Of a stretch of 64,000 nucleotides of DNA, positions 1-8,431 are shown one piece after another (position 1 is the first letter of the stretch; every line of letters starts with the position of its first letter). The notes below the pieces were generated by a model. That model had not been told where the DNA came from. It did not search any database and saw nothing but the letters and a program-made list of their open reading frames with translations. A program made the translations under genes and the position numbers. The DNA is from Constrictibacter sp. MBR-5 (GTDB lineage: Bacteria; Pseudomonadota; Alphaproteobacteria; JAJUGE01), in the NCBI RefSeq assembly GCF_040549485.1, contig NZ_JBEPTK010000001.1:186001-250000 (forward strand), written 5' to 3'.

Positions 1-1278
1 CACGTCCGCCGTGAACCACACCGTGTTGCGGATGCCGTTCTGCTTGATGAAGCGCAGCAGGTCGGCGATCTCGTGCTCGCGGCCGAGCACCGGGCCGTCG
101 CCGTTGGCGATCGCCTCGAAGGCCTCCTTGCCGTCCGCGACGACGATGCCTATCGGCATGTCGGCGGCGATCGCCTTCCAGGTGGCGCGCGAGGCGAGCA
201 GCTGCTGCTTCAGCCAGCGGATCTGGTCCGCGCCCATGAACGCCGTCTCGGCCCCCGCGACCGGCTGGCGGTTGCCGCTGTTGGCGGCGCGATAGGTGCG
301 CATGTCGAGGAAGAAGACGTCGAGCAGCGGCCCGTAGCTGATCGCGCGATATATGCGATCGGGATCGGTCGGCTCCTCGCGGATCGGCATGTACTCGCTG
401 AACGCGCGCCGCGCGCGGGCCGAGAGCAGCGAGGCGCTCTTCTCGGTATAGCGGTCGTCGAGCATCTCGCCCGGATACCAGTTGTTCGTCGTCTCGTGGT
501 CGTCCCACTGCGCGAACATCGGCACCTCGGCCGCCAGCCGGCGGACGTTGGCGTCCATCAGATTGTAGCGGAAGTTGCCGCGGAACTCCGCCAGGGTCTC
601 GGCGACCTTCGACTTCTCCTCGATCGTCACGTTCTTCCAGAGCGTGCCGTCGGGCAGCTTCACCTCGGCCTGGATCGGGCCGTCGGCATAGATCGTGTCG
701 CCCGAGTGGATGAAGAAGTCGGGCTCCGACTTCCGCATCACCTCGTAGATCTTCATGCCGCCCCAATCCTCGTTGATGCCCCAGCCCTGGCCGGCGGTGT
801 CGCCGGACCAGACGAAGGCGACGTCGCGGGCATGGCCCGGGGCGGTGCGGAAGCGGCCGACCGCGGCCTCGCTGACGATGCCGGGCTCGGCCAGGTCTTC
901 GAACTGCACGCGATAGAAGATCGTCTGCCCCGGCGGCAGGTCACGCAGGTCGACCTTCGCCGTGAAGTCGGTGACGTCGAGCGCGGCCGGGCCGACCACC
1001 CGCCGGGGGTTCTTGAACGACTCCGTCGTGGAGTATTCGACGATCATCCGCGCCGGCCTGTCCGTGCGGCTCCAGACGATGCCGCGATCCATGCCAACAT
1101 CGCCGCTCTGCACCCCGTTCGGGATCGTCGGCCGGACCTTGTCCGAAGTGATCGACGCCGGCGCCGCAAGGCCGGAGCGTGCCAGGAGGCCGGAGGCGGC
1201 AAGCCCGCCGCCGATCAATGCGGTCCGCCCCATGAACAGGCGTCGAGTCAGCGGCTGGACAAGGTTGGTGCGGCGCAT
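1..1278 (-). CDS. PhoD-family alkaline phosphatase/phosphodiesterase, 3'-truncated by window edge
   Basis: The reading frame stays open for 426 codons and leaves the window at base 1, so the C-terminus is missing. The N-terminus has a twin-arginine export signal (TRRLFMG at residues 11-17, then a hydrophobic Gly/Ala/Leu stretch), which points to Tat export of a folded metalloenzyme. An N-terminal Fn3-like PhoD_N region is followed by metallophosphatase motifs: WSGDTAGQG, FFIHSGDTIYADGP and AQWDDHETTNNWYPG, the usual PhoD metal ligands (Asp, Asp/Tyr, Asn/Asp-His). PhoD enzymes release phosphate from mono- and diesters in the periplasm using Ca/Fe. The start at 1278 is preceded by AGGAGACATC, a good ribosome-binding site. 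Substrate is not predictable. Confidence 0.93.
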   Translation of the reverse strand, partial: MRRTNLVQPLTRRLFMGRTALIGGGLAASGLLARSGLAAPASITSDKVRPTIPNGVQSGDVGMDRGIVWSRTDRPARMIVEYSTTESFKNPRRVVGPAALDVTDFTAKVDLRDLPPGQTIFYRVQFEDLAEPGIVSEAAVGRFRTAPGHARDVAFVWSGDTAGQGWGINEDWGGMKIYEVMRKSEPDFFIHSGDTIYADGPIQAEVKLPDGTLWKNVTIEEKSKVAETLAEFRGNFRYNLMDANVRRLAAEVPMFAQWDDHETTNNWYPGEMLDDRYTEKSASLLSARARRAFSEYMPIREEPTDPDRIYRAISYGPLLDVFFLDMRTYRAANSGNRQPVAGAETAFMGADQIRWLKQQLLASRATWKAIAADMPIGIVVADGKEAFEAIANGDGPVLGREHEIADLLRFIKQNGIRNTVWFTADV

Positions 1279-1445
1279 GATGTCTCCTGGCACAGGCTCG
1301 GCTTCTCGGCCCCGGACCCTAGCGCCGCCGCGTGTCGCGGCGGTGACTCGGCTGTTGCAGCCTCATGACGCGCACAGCAGTACGCGCCACGTTTCCGCCG
1401 GTGGACGGTCCCGCTATCATGCGCCGCGACGCACTGCCGGAGAAC

Positions 1446-2165
1446 ATGCCGATGCCCGAGACGCCCGCCCCCTGCCGCATCGCGATGGTGATCTTCCCGC
1501 GCATGACGCAGCTCGACCTGACCGGCCCGTTCGAGGTGCTGGCGCGGATGCCGGGCGCCAAGGTCGACCTGCTCTGGCACCATATCGAGCCGGTGAAGGA
1601 CGCCCAGGGCCTGACCTTCACGCCGACCGCGACCTTCTCCACCTACGGCACGCCGGACATCCTGTTCATCCCCGGCGGTCCCGGGGTCCTGGAAGCGATG
1701 CAGGACGAGTATCTGATCGCCTTCGTCCGCTCGGCCGGCGAAGGGGCGTCGCTCGTCACGTCGGTCTGCACCGGCTCTCTCGTCCTCGGCGCCGCCGGCC
1801 TGCTGAAGGGCAAGCGCGCGACGACGCACTGGGGCGCCATCGAACAGCTCGCCCTGCTCGGCGCGATTCCGACGCCCGAGCGCGTCGTCGTCGACGGCAA
1901 CACCGTCACCGGGGCCGGCGTCACCTCGGGCATCGATTTCGGCCTCGCCGTCGTCGCCAAGCTGCACGGCGAGGAGAAGGCGCGTGAGATCCAGCTCCAG
2001 ATCGAATACGACCCGCACCCGCCCTACGACAGCGGCTCGGTCCGCAGCGCCAGCCCCGAACTCGTCGCGCGCCTGAAACGCCGCAGCGCCGGCATCACCG
2101 AACAACGCCGCGCCGCCGCCGAACGCATCGGCCGAACACTGGGCGCCCCCGGCTCCGCCCGTTAA
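1446..2165 (+). CDS. DJ-1/PfpI family protein, isonitrile hydratase-like
   Basis: A 239-aa single-domain class I glutamine-amidotransferase-like protein. It opens with IAMVIFPRMTQLDLTGPFEV and carries the nucleophile elbow TSVCTGSLVLGAAGLL, where the Cys is the likely catalytic residue, followed by ATTHWGAIEQLALLGA and DGNTVTGAGVTSGIDF. These match the Pseudomonas isonitrile hydratase (InhA) subgroup, which hydrates isonitriles to N-formamides; in-vivo substrates of most members are unknown. The frame is open from 1365, but GGAG at 1439-1442 favours ATG 1446 or 1452. It stands alone, divergent from the phosphatase. Family call firm; exact reaction tentative. Confidence 0.88.
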   Translation: MPMPETPAPCRIAMVIFPRMTQLDLTGPFEVLARMPGAKVDLLWHHIEPVKDAQGLTFTPTATFSTYGTPDILFIPGGPGVLEAMQDEYLIAFVRSAGEGASLVTSVCTGSLVLGAAGLLKGKRATTHWGAIEQLALLGAIPTPERVVVDGNTVTGAGVTSGIDFGLAVVAKLHGEEKAREIQLQIEYDPHPPYDSGSVRSASPELVARLKRRSAGITEQRRAAAERIGRTLGAPGSAR

Positions 2166-2237
2166 GCAAGGCACCGGCCCTTTAGCTGCTTAGACGCGGA
2201 TCAGGTTGTTTCGGGCAGCGGCGCGTCGCTACAGCGG

Positions 2238-2417
2238 CTAGCCGTCGCGCGACGCCATTGCGCCGCGACGGGGCTCCGTTCGGGGAGTGAGACCCCGTTC
2301 GGCCAAGCGACGGCGGCGGCGGCGCCACTGGACGGTGCCGAAGATCATGGCGATCGCCAGGATGATGGGCCCGCCGAAGATCGCGAAGCCCCATAAAGCT
2401 GCAAAGAACTGTTCCAT
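2238..2417 (-). CDS. Small single-pass membrane protein (59 aa), unknown function
   Basis: A 59-codon frame not explained by any neighbour. Residues about 5-30 form one hydrophobic helix (FFAALWGFAIFGGPIILAIA and on to MIFGTV), followed directly by W and six arginines and a basic, polar tail, the layout of a small inner-membrane protein with a cytoplasmic C-terminus (positive-inside rule). The start ATG at 2417 has only a weak purine-rich ribosome site (GAGCGGGAT). It lies divergent from the M20 hydrolase gene and fills most of an otherwise gene-free 330-base stretch. I do not recognise a named family. Confidence 0.62.
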   Translation of the reverse strand: MEQFFAALWGFAIFGGPIILAIAMIFGTVQWRRRRRRLAERGLTPRTEPRRGAMASRDG

Positions 2418-2495
2418 ATCCCGCTCGGATGCTGCGAACCTTGCGCTCGCAACACGCAGGGTCCCTCCCGGTTCCGTATAAGAGAGAGGCTACAG

Positions 2496-3776
2496 ATGGA
2501 GTCAGCCAGGATCGCCGCCGCGGTGTCGGCACGGCGCCCGCTCGCGGAAGGCTTTTTCGACACGCTGCGCGCCAAAACGTTTGACGGTGTCGGCATCACG
2601 CGTGCCTCGTACGGGCCGGGCGAGCAATTCGCGCACGAACTGCTGCGTGCACGGGCGGCGGAGCTGGGGCTCGAGACGGCGACCGATGCGGCCGGCAACA
2701 GCTACGTGACCCTCCCCGGCCGCGACCGGTCGGCGAAGCGGACGGTGATCGGCTCTCACCTCGATTCGGTGGCGCAGGGCGGCAATTTCGACGGGGCCGC
2801 CGGGGTGATCGCCGGCGTGACCGCGATCGTTGCACTGGCCGACGCCGGCTGGTGCCCCGAGGCCGACGTCTCGGTCATGGGCATCCGCGCCGAGGAGAGC
2901 GCCTGGTTCGGCGTGTCCTATATCGGCAGCCGCTCCGCCCTGGGCACCCTGCCCCACGGCGCGCTCGACGATGCGCGCCGCGCGGACACGGGCCGAACCC
3001 TCGCCGACCATATGGCCGAACTTGGCTGCGATCCAGAGACGGTGCGCAGCGGACCACCTCATCTCGACACCTCATCGCTCGCAGCCTACCTGGAACTGCA
3101 CATCGAGCAGGGACCGGTACTGGAAGACCAGGAGATTCCGGTCGGCATCGTCACCGGCATCCGCGGCAATCTGCGCGTGCCCGCTGCACGCTGCGTCGGC
3201 GAATACTCCCATTGCGGCGGGGTGCCGCGCAGCCACCGGCGCGACGCGGCGATTGCCGTGTCGGAACTGGTGATGGGCCTCGACCGGATCTGGGACGCGT
3301 GCGAGGCGCGCGGCCAGGACTTCGCCTTCACCGTCGGCAAGATGGCGACCGACGCGCAGCGCCACGCGATGACCATCATCGCCGGCCAGGTCGACTTCAG
3401 CGTCGACATGCGCAGCCTCGACATCGCCTTCCTGGACGAGATGGAGGCGCGCATCCAGGAGATGGCGCTGGAGATCGCCGAAAAGCGCCGGGTGCGCTTC
3501 GACCTGGGCCGTTTCACGCGCGCCGCACCCGGCATCCTCGACGAGGGCATCAAGGCGCGGCTGCGCGAAGGCGTCGCCGCGCTCGCCATCCCTTCGATGG
3601 ACATCCCCTCCGGCGCCTCGCACGACGCGGCGGCGTTCGCTGCCGCCGGGGTGCCGACGGCGATGATCTTCGTGCGCAACGCCAACGGCAGCCACAATCC
3701 GGACGAGGCGATGGAGATCGCCGACTTCATGAAGGGCGTCGAACTGCTCGCCTGGTACCTAGCCAATCCGGTCTGA
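2496..3776 (+). CDS. M20 family Zn-dependent amidohydrolase (N-carbamoyl-L-amino acid hydrolase / allantoate amidohydrolase type)
   Basis: A 426-aa hydrolase of the hydantoinase/carbamoylase branch of M20 peptidases. Metal-site motifs are in order: GSHLDSV (His), GGNFDGAAGV (Asp), RAEESAWFG (Glu-Glu), LELHIEQGPVLE (His) and the C-terminal NGSHNPDEAME (His); SGASHDAAAF is also typical. These enzymes remove the N-carbamoyl group from L-amino acids, ureidoglycine/allantoate or related ureido compounds, releasing ammonia and CO2. The start ATG follows AGAGAGGC. The next gene, a 2-hydroxyacid dehydrogenase on the same strand 77 bases on, may be co-transcribed. Sequence reading alone cannot separate carbamoylase from allantoate or ureidopropionate activity. 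Confidence 0.88.
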   Translation: MESARIAAAVSARRPLAEGFFDTLRAKTFDGVGITRASYGPGEQFAHELLRARAAELGLETATDAAGNSYVTLPGRDRSAKRTVIGSHLDSVAQGGNFDGAAGVIAGVTAIVALADAGWCPEADVSVMGIRAEESAWFGVSYIGSRSALGTLPHGALDDARRADTGRTLADHMAELGCDPETVRSGPPHLDTSSLAAYLELHIEQGPVLEDQEIPVGIVTGIRGNLRVPAARCVGEYSHCGGVPRSHRRDAAIAVSELVMGLDRIWDACEARGQDFAFTVGKMATDAQRHAMTIIAGQVDFSVDMRSLDIAFLDEMEARIQEMALEIAEKRRVRFDLGRFTRAAPGILDEGIKARLREGVAALAIPSMDIPSGASHDAAAFAAAGVPTAMIFVRNANGSHNPDEAMEIADFMKGVELLAWYLANPV

Positions 3777-3853
3777 CCGCCGCGGGAGTGGACGGAGACG
3801 GGTGCGGCGCGTCATCTTCGGCGGCGATCAAGACCACGGACCGGGAGAGAAGC

Positions 3854-4807
3854 ATGCCGCGCGTCGCCGTTCTCGACGACTATCAGAACGTCGCCCTGAA
3901 GATGGCGGACTGGTCCGCCATCCCCGCAGGCTACGACGTCACCGTCTTCGACGACCATGTCTCAGAGCCCGAGGCCCTGGTGCGCCGTCTCGCCGACTTC
4001 GAGGTGGTCTGCATCATGCGCGAGCGCACGCCGTTCCCGCGCGCCGTCTTCGCGGCATTGCCGAAGCTGAAGCTCCTGGTCACCACCGGCGGCCGCAACC
4101 TCTCGGTCGACGTCGCTGCGGCGACCGCCCAAGGCGTCACGGTCTGCGGCACCCGCGGCACCACGCCGCCGACGCCGGAACTCGCGATGGGACTGATCCT
4201 GTCGCTCGCGCGCAACATCCCGTTCGAGCACCGCGCCATGCAGGAAGGCCGCTGGCAGACGACGATCGGGCGCAGCCTGCACGGCGCGACCCTCGGCCTG
4301 CTCGGCGTCGGGCGCCTCGGCGGCTATGTGGCTAAGCTCGGCAAGGCCTTCGGCATGGAAGCGATCGGCTGGAGCCAGAACCTCACCGATGAGAAGGCGG
4401 CGGAGCATGGCGTGAAGCGGGTTGAGCGCGACGCGCTGTTCGCACAGTCCGACTTCCTCAGCATCCACCTGGTCCTGGGCGACCGGTCGCGCGGCCTCGT
4501 CGGCGCCGACGACCTCGCCCGGATGAAGCCCACCGCCTTCCTGGTCAACACCTCGCGCGGCCCCATCGTGCAGCAGGAGGCGCTGCTCGCCGCGCTGCGC
4601 GAGCGGCGGATCGCTGGCGCCGGCCTCGACGTCTACGACGTGGAGCCGCTGCCCGCGGATCACCCGCTGCGCAGCCTCGATAATGTCGTGCTGACACCGC
4701 ATCTCGGCTACGTCACCGACGACACCTACCGCTTCTTCTACAGGGACACCGTCGAATGCATCGCCGCTTGGGCGAAGGGTGAGCCGGTCAGAGTCATCAC
4801 GGCCTGA
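3854..4807 (+). CDS. D-isomer-specific 2-hydroxyacid dehydrogenase, NAD-binding
   Basis: A 317-aa protein of the D-2-hydroxyacid/phosphoglycerate dehydrogenase fold. A split catalytic domain surrounds a Rossmann domain with LGLLGVGRLGGYVAKLGKAF. The catalytic triad is visible as Arg in LVNTSRGPIV, Glu in LDVYDVEPLP and His in VLTPHLGYV. The family reduces 2-keto acids or oxidises D-2-hydroxyacids with NAD(P)H in the cytoplasm; the substrate is open. The open frame runs far upstream, but ATG 3854 is preceded by GGGAGAGAAGC and starts the fold (MPRVAVLDDYQ). Placement behind the M20 hydrolase suggests a shared catabolic role, which is inference only. Confidence 0.9.
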   Translation: MPRVAVLDDYQNVALKMADWSAIPAGYDVTVFDDHVSEPEALVRRLADFEVVCIMRERTPFPRAVFAALPKLKLLVTTGGRNLSVDVAAATAQGVTVCGTRGTTPPTPELAMGLILSLARNIPFEHRAMQEGRWQTTIGRSLHGATLGLLGVGRLGGYVAKLGKAFGMEAIGWSQNLTDEKAAEHGVKRVERDALFAQSDFLSIHLVLGDRSRGLVGADDLARMKPTAFLVNTSRGPIVQQEALLAALRERRIAGAGLDVYDVEPLPADHPLRSLDNVVLTPHLGYVTDDTYRFFYRDTVECIAAWAKGEPVRVITA

Positions 4808-4898
4808 TACCGTCAAGAGCGCCCCGGAACCTGCGGTCTGGCGCCGCGTTGGTGCCAGGCCGCGTGCGTCGTTCCCTCCCCCTATAGCGAGAACCCAA

Positions 4899-5792
4899 GT
4901 GCCGGATCGGCGCGCCGTCCTGATCGTCAATCGCAATGCGCGCTCAGGCGCCGAAGCGTATGAGGCCGTCGTCGCGGCTCTCGACGAGGTCGGCATCGAG
5001 GCCGTGCCGCCGAAGGGCGAGGCGACCGACGACAGCATCGCGATGGCCGCCGCCAACGCCGACATGCTGATCCTCGGCGGCGGCGACGGCACGCTGAACC
5101 ATTTCGCCGAAGCGGCCGTCGCAACGGGCCTGCCGGTCGGCATCCTGCCGCTCGGCACGGCCAACGATCTGGCCCGCACGCTGGGGATACCGGCGGATCC
5201 GGCCACCGCCTGCGCGATCATCGCGGCCGGCGAGACCCGCCGGATCGATCTCGGCGAGGTCAACGGCAAGCTCTTCTTCAACGTCGCGAGCATCGGCCTG
5301 AGCGTCGAGGTCGCGACCCGGATGACCAAGCAGTTCAAGAAGCGCTGGGGCGTCTTCAGCTATCCCTTCGCCGCCGCCGATGCATGGCGCGCGATGCGCA
5401 GCTTCCGCGCCCGGATCACCGCGGACGGCAGCCAGCAGGTCCTGCGCTCGATCCAGCTCGCCGTCGGTAACGGCCGCTACTATGGCGGCGGCATGTCCGT
5501 CTCCGAAGACGCCGCGATCGACGACGGCCTGCTCGACCTCTACTGCATGGAGCCGCGACCGCTGGCGCGGATGGCCGCACTCCTCCCGGCCTTCCGGGCC
5601 GGCCGGCACCGAGCGAACGAGGCCGTCCACTGCCTTCGTGCCCCCGAGATTAAGGTAGAGACGAGCCGCCCGATGCGGGTCAACACCGACGGCGAGTTGA
5701 CCACCGTGACGCCGGCGACCTTCCGAGTCGTGCGTCACGCGCTGGAAGTGTTCGTGCCGCGACCGCCAGAGGATCGCTCCGAGGCGGGCTGA
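4899..5792 (+). CDS. Diacylglycerol/lipid kinase family protein (YegS/DagK-like)
   Basis: A lipid kinase with the DAGK catalytic signature: LIVNRNARSG near the start, LILGGGDGTLNHFAE (nucleotide-binding Gly loop) and GILPLGTANDLARTLGIP. The C-terminal beta-sandwich includes NGRYYGGGMSVSEDAAIDDG and MRVNTDGE, typical of YegS-type soluble kinases that phosphorylate lipids at the membrane surface. The fold begins at RRAVLIVN, so GTG 4899 (297 aa) is preferred; an in-frame ATG at 4779 would add 40 proline/arginine-rich residues and overlap the dehydrogenase gene by 29 bases. The gene ends 15 bases from the convergent DUF2207 gene. Confidence 0.88.
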   Translation: MPDRRAVLIVNRNARSGAEAYEAVVAALDEVGIEAVPPKGEATDDSIAMAAANADMLILGGGDGTLNHFAEAAVATGLPVGILPLGTANDLARTLGIPADPATACAIIAAGETRRIDLGEVNGKLFFNVASIGLSVEVATRMTKQFKKRWGVFSYPFAAADAWRAMRSFRARITADGSQQVLRSIQLAVGNGRYYGGGMSVSEDAAIDDGLLDLYCMEPRPLARMAALLPAFRAGRHRANEAVHCLRAPEIKVETSRPMRVNTDGELTTVTPATFRVVRHALEVFVPRPPEDRSEAG

Positions 5793-5807
5793 TACGACAC
5801 GGGCTGT

Positions 5808-7697
5808 TCACCAGCCCCCGCCGCCACCGCCACCGCCCCCACCGCCGCTGGAGCCGCCGCCGCCGGAACCGGAGCTGGACTGGGTTGTCGCACTGCCGAC
5901 AGCCGAGGAGATCGAGCCGCCGATCGCCGAGATGCCCGCGGCATCGAAGCTCCGGCCGCCATACCAGATGGGCCGGTACGTCTCCTGCCCGGTGCGCTGC
6001 GCCTGTCGCAGCGCCTCGGCGAACTGCTCCGCCCACTGCGTCTCGACGTCGAGCGCTATGGCGTAGGGGAGGAAGCGTTCGAACAGCTCCGGCGTGATCG
6101 GACTGCCGTGGTGGAATCGCAGGCGCTCGGCCTCGGCCACGGAGAGGTAGAGCAGCATGCCTTCGATCTCGTCGAGCGCGTCCCTGCCGATCGCCGTCGG
6201 CGCCCTGAGCAGACGAAAGAACAGGATGTTGAGCCCGAGCGCGGCGACCAGAAAGACGGCGGCAGCCGGGCCGACGGCTTGGCTCAGGGCGAAGACTCCA
6301 AAGAGCCAGCCGCCGACGAATGGCATGGCGAAAGCCGTGCCGAACAGCGCGCCGAACACGTGTCCGAACCCCGCTCCACCGAGCGCCAGCCGCCACTGGC
6401 GGACTAAGAAGACCAGCAGCCACCCGGTGCCGACCGACCAGCCGGCCAGCCAGACCGACAGGAACAACGTCTCGAAGAGGGTCGGTGCCGATGCCGCGAC
6501 GGCCAGCCAGCCGAGGACCGTAAGACCCGCACCGACCATGAAGTACGGGCGGTTGTGGCGGAAGAAGGTCGTGTCGAACGTCTTGTCGAAGTGACCCTTC
6601 AGCGCCCGCCGAGCCGCGATCAGTGTCTTGCGCGACTCCCTGTCGAGGGCGACGCGACTGCCGGTCGCAAAGAGCGTCCGACGCAATGCATCCTCTCCCG
6701 GCGAGGCCGGCTGGCTGCTCGTGTCCCGCCGCTCCACCGTGGGTGTGCCGTCGCCGTCGCGGATGACGAGATATCCCTTGACCGCGAGGCTGACCAGGGC
6801 GGCCGCGAGGCAGCGATCATCATAGCCCATCCGCCGGATGTAGCGCATCGCGGCCGGGGGCAGTGTCGGCGCGTAGACCGGGATGATCGGCCCGCCTCGA
6901 GGATCGCGGCCGACGCGATGCCAGACCAGCAGGTAGTACACCAGGACGAGCCCCAGGACGGCCAGGGCGACGAGGGATTGCCGGCTGTCAGTCAGGAACC
7001 AGCGCCAGCGCTCCGCTGCGGTCGGTTCGGCCACGTAGCCTTTCGCCCAGCCCACCGCCACGGTCAAGCCTTCGCCCGGTGCCAGTTGCCGGGTCGCCGT
7101 CACGAGGATCTCGCCGGCGGCACCGCTCGCGATCTCCACTGCCTGCTCGGTGTCGCCGCGGGCGCCGGTATAGCCGGCGACCTGCAGGACCGGCGCCCGC
7201 GGCGGAGGCATGACCCTCACCCGCGCGTTCTCGATGCGGAAAGCCCAGTCGTTGCCGGTGACGTTCCAGTAGATTTCGTCGAACCCGTCGAAGAAGCGAA
7301 CCTGTCGGGCGACGGTGTAGACCAGTTCGTATGTATGGACGCCCGGCTGCAGAAGCCTGTCCGGGTCGCCGACATAGATCCGGATGCCGTCGCCGGCGGC
7401 TTCCTGGCTGTGGGGCTCGGCCTTGCCGTCGCGGCGCACGGCGACGAGGTCGAAAGCCGGCTGCGAGCGACCGAGCAGGCTCTCCTGCACCAGCGGCAGG
7501 TCGCGGTAGATGCCGCGCCGGATCTCCCGGCCGAGTGCCACGACCGTGATCCGCTCGGTGACGGTCGTCAGGCCGTCCGCCGCGACCTGCACCGTGACGT
7601 CGTAGTCGGTGATCCGCTCATGGTCGAGGCGCGTCTGCGCGACGGCAAGTCCAACGCCCAGCAGCAGCGCGACCAGCGCAACGACCAGATATCGCAT
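5808..7697 (-). CDS. DUF2207 domain membrane protein with poly-glycine tail
   Basis: A 629-aa envelope protein: N-terminal signal/anchor (YLVVALVALLLGVGLAVAQ), an extracytoplasmic DUF2207 beta domain (about 25-225, with RITDYDVTVQVAADG and REIRRGIYRDLPL), a membrane helix near 240-260, a cytoplasmic segment, and further helices around 390-490. The extreme C-terminus is Ser/Gly-rich, ending in a run of eleven glycines and Trp (about bases 5811-5875), a feature shared by many DUF2207 proteins. It follows lemA by five bases, and LemA-DUF2207 pairs are common; the molecular role is unknown. Codons near the tail are simple GGC/GGT repeats. Confidence 0.9.
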   Translation of the reverse strand: MRYLVVALVALLLGVGLAVAQTRLDHERITDYDVTVQVAADGLTTVTERITVVALGREIRRGIYRDLPLVQESLLGRSQPAFDLVAVRRDGKAEPHSQEAAGDGIRIYVGDPDRLLQPGVHTYELVYTVARQVRFFDGFDEIYWNVTGNDWAFRIENARVRVMPPPRAPVLQVAGYTGARGDTEQAVEIASGAAGEILVTATRQLAPGEGLTVAVGWAKGYVAEPTAAERWRWFLTDSRQSLVALAVLGLVLVYYLLVWHRVGRDPRGGPIIPVYAPTLPPAAMRYIRRMGYDDRCLAAALVSLAVKGYLVIRDGDGTPTVERRDTSSQPASPGEDALRRTLFATGSRVALDRESRKTLIAARRALKGHFDKTFDTTFFRHNRPYFMVGAGLTVLGWLAVAASAPTLFETLFLSVWLAGWSVGTGWLLVFLVRQWRLALGGAGFGHVFGALFGTAFAMPFVGGWLFGVFALSQAVGPAAAVFLVAALGLNILFFRLLRAPTAIGRDALDEIEGMLLYLSVAEAERLRFHHGSPITPELFERFLPYAIALDVETQWAEQFAEALRQAQRTGQETYRPIWYGGRSFDAAGISAIGGSISSAVGSATTQSSSGSGGGGSSGGGGGGGGGGGW

Positions 7698-7702
7698 CGA
7701 CG

Positions 7703-8260
7703 TCAGGGAAACGCGACGCGCGGCGGCTCAGCGGCCTCAGGCGTATCCAGTTCGAAGAAGTCCGCCGTACGGAAGGAGAACTGTTTGGCGACCAGACTAC
7801 TCGGAAACTGCTCGATCGTCACGTTCAGCTCGCGCACGTTGCCGTTATAGAAGCGGCGGGCCGACTGGATGCGATTCTCGGTGTCGGCGATATCGTGCTG
7901 CAGCACCAGGAAGTTCTGGTTCGCCTTGAGGTCGGGATAGGCCTCCGCGACGGCGAGCAGGCTGCGCAACGCCCCCTGGAGCAGGTTTTCCGCCTTCGCC
8001 TGCTCGGCCGGGGATCCCTGCGACGAGACCGCGGCGGCACGTGCTGCCGTCACGGCGTCCAGCGTGCTGCGCTCGTGCTGCATATACCCTTTCACCGTCT
8101 CGACCAGGTTCGGAATGAGATCGTAGCGGCGCTTCATCTGCACCTGGATATCGCTCCAGGCTTCTTCAACGCGCCGCGAGAGGCTGACGAGCTTGTTGTA
8201 GACGGCGATGAAGTAGCCGCCGACGAGAGCGACCGCTCCCAGGAGGATCAACCATTCCAT
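7703..8260 (-). CDS. lemA: LemA family protein
   Basis: A 185-aa protein with one N-terminal membrane helix (WLILLGAVALVGGYFIAVYN) followed by a long helical bundle. Family hallmarks are NKLVSLSRRVEEAWSDIQVQ, KRRYDLIPNLVETVKGYM, LKANQNFLVLQ, ENRIQSARRFYNGNVRELN and the ending segment FPSSLVAKQFSFRTADFFEL. LemA proteins sit in the inner membrane with the helical domain outside the cytoplasm; their biochemical function is undefined. The gene is the first of a two-gene unit with the DUF2207 protein and is divergent from the carbamoylase gene across about 170 bases in which I see no clear promoter. Confidence 0.95.
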   Translation of the reverse strand: MEWLILLGAVALVGGYFIAVYNKLVSLSRRVEEAWSDIQVQMKRRYDLIPNLVETVKGYMQHERSTLDAVTAARAAAVSSQGSPAEQAKAENLLQGALRSLLAVAEAYPDLKANQNFLVLQHDIADTENRIQSARRFYNGNVRELNVTIEQFPSSLVAKQFSFRTADFFELDTPEAAEPPRVAFP

Positions 8261-8431
8261 GCGCGGTCCGCCTGCCCCCTTCTTCCGATATCAGCCTATA
8301 GAGTGAACACGCCGCCGCCAAGCACGGCCACCGCGGCCTGTGCCTTGCATCGCCGCGGCATAGGGTGATGATGCCGAAGCGTCGTAACGGCGCGCGTCGC
8401 ATCCCGGTTCCGGAAAACGGCGGAGTAGGAC

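Noticed and set aside
73-1368. Plus-strand open frame of 431 codons at the left edge
   Set aside because: It is antisense to the Tat-exported PhoD-type phosphatase, which has clear motifs and a good ribosome site.
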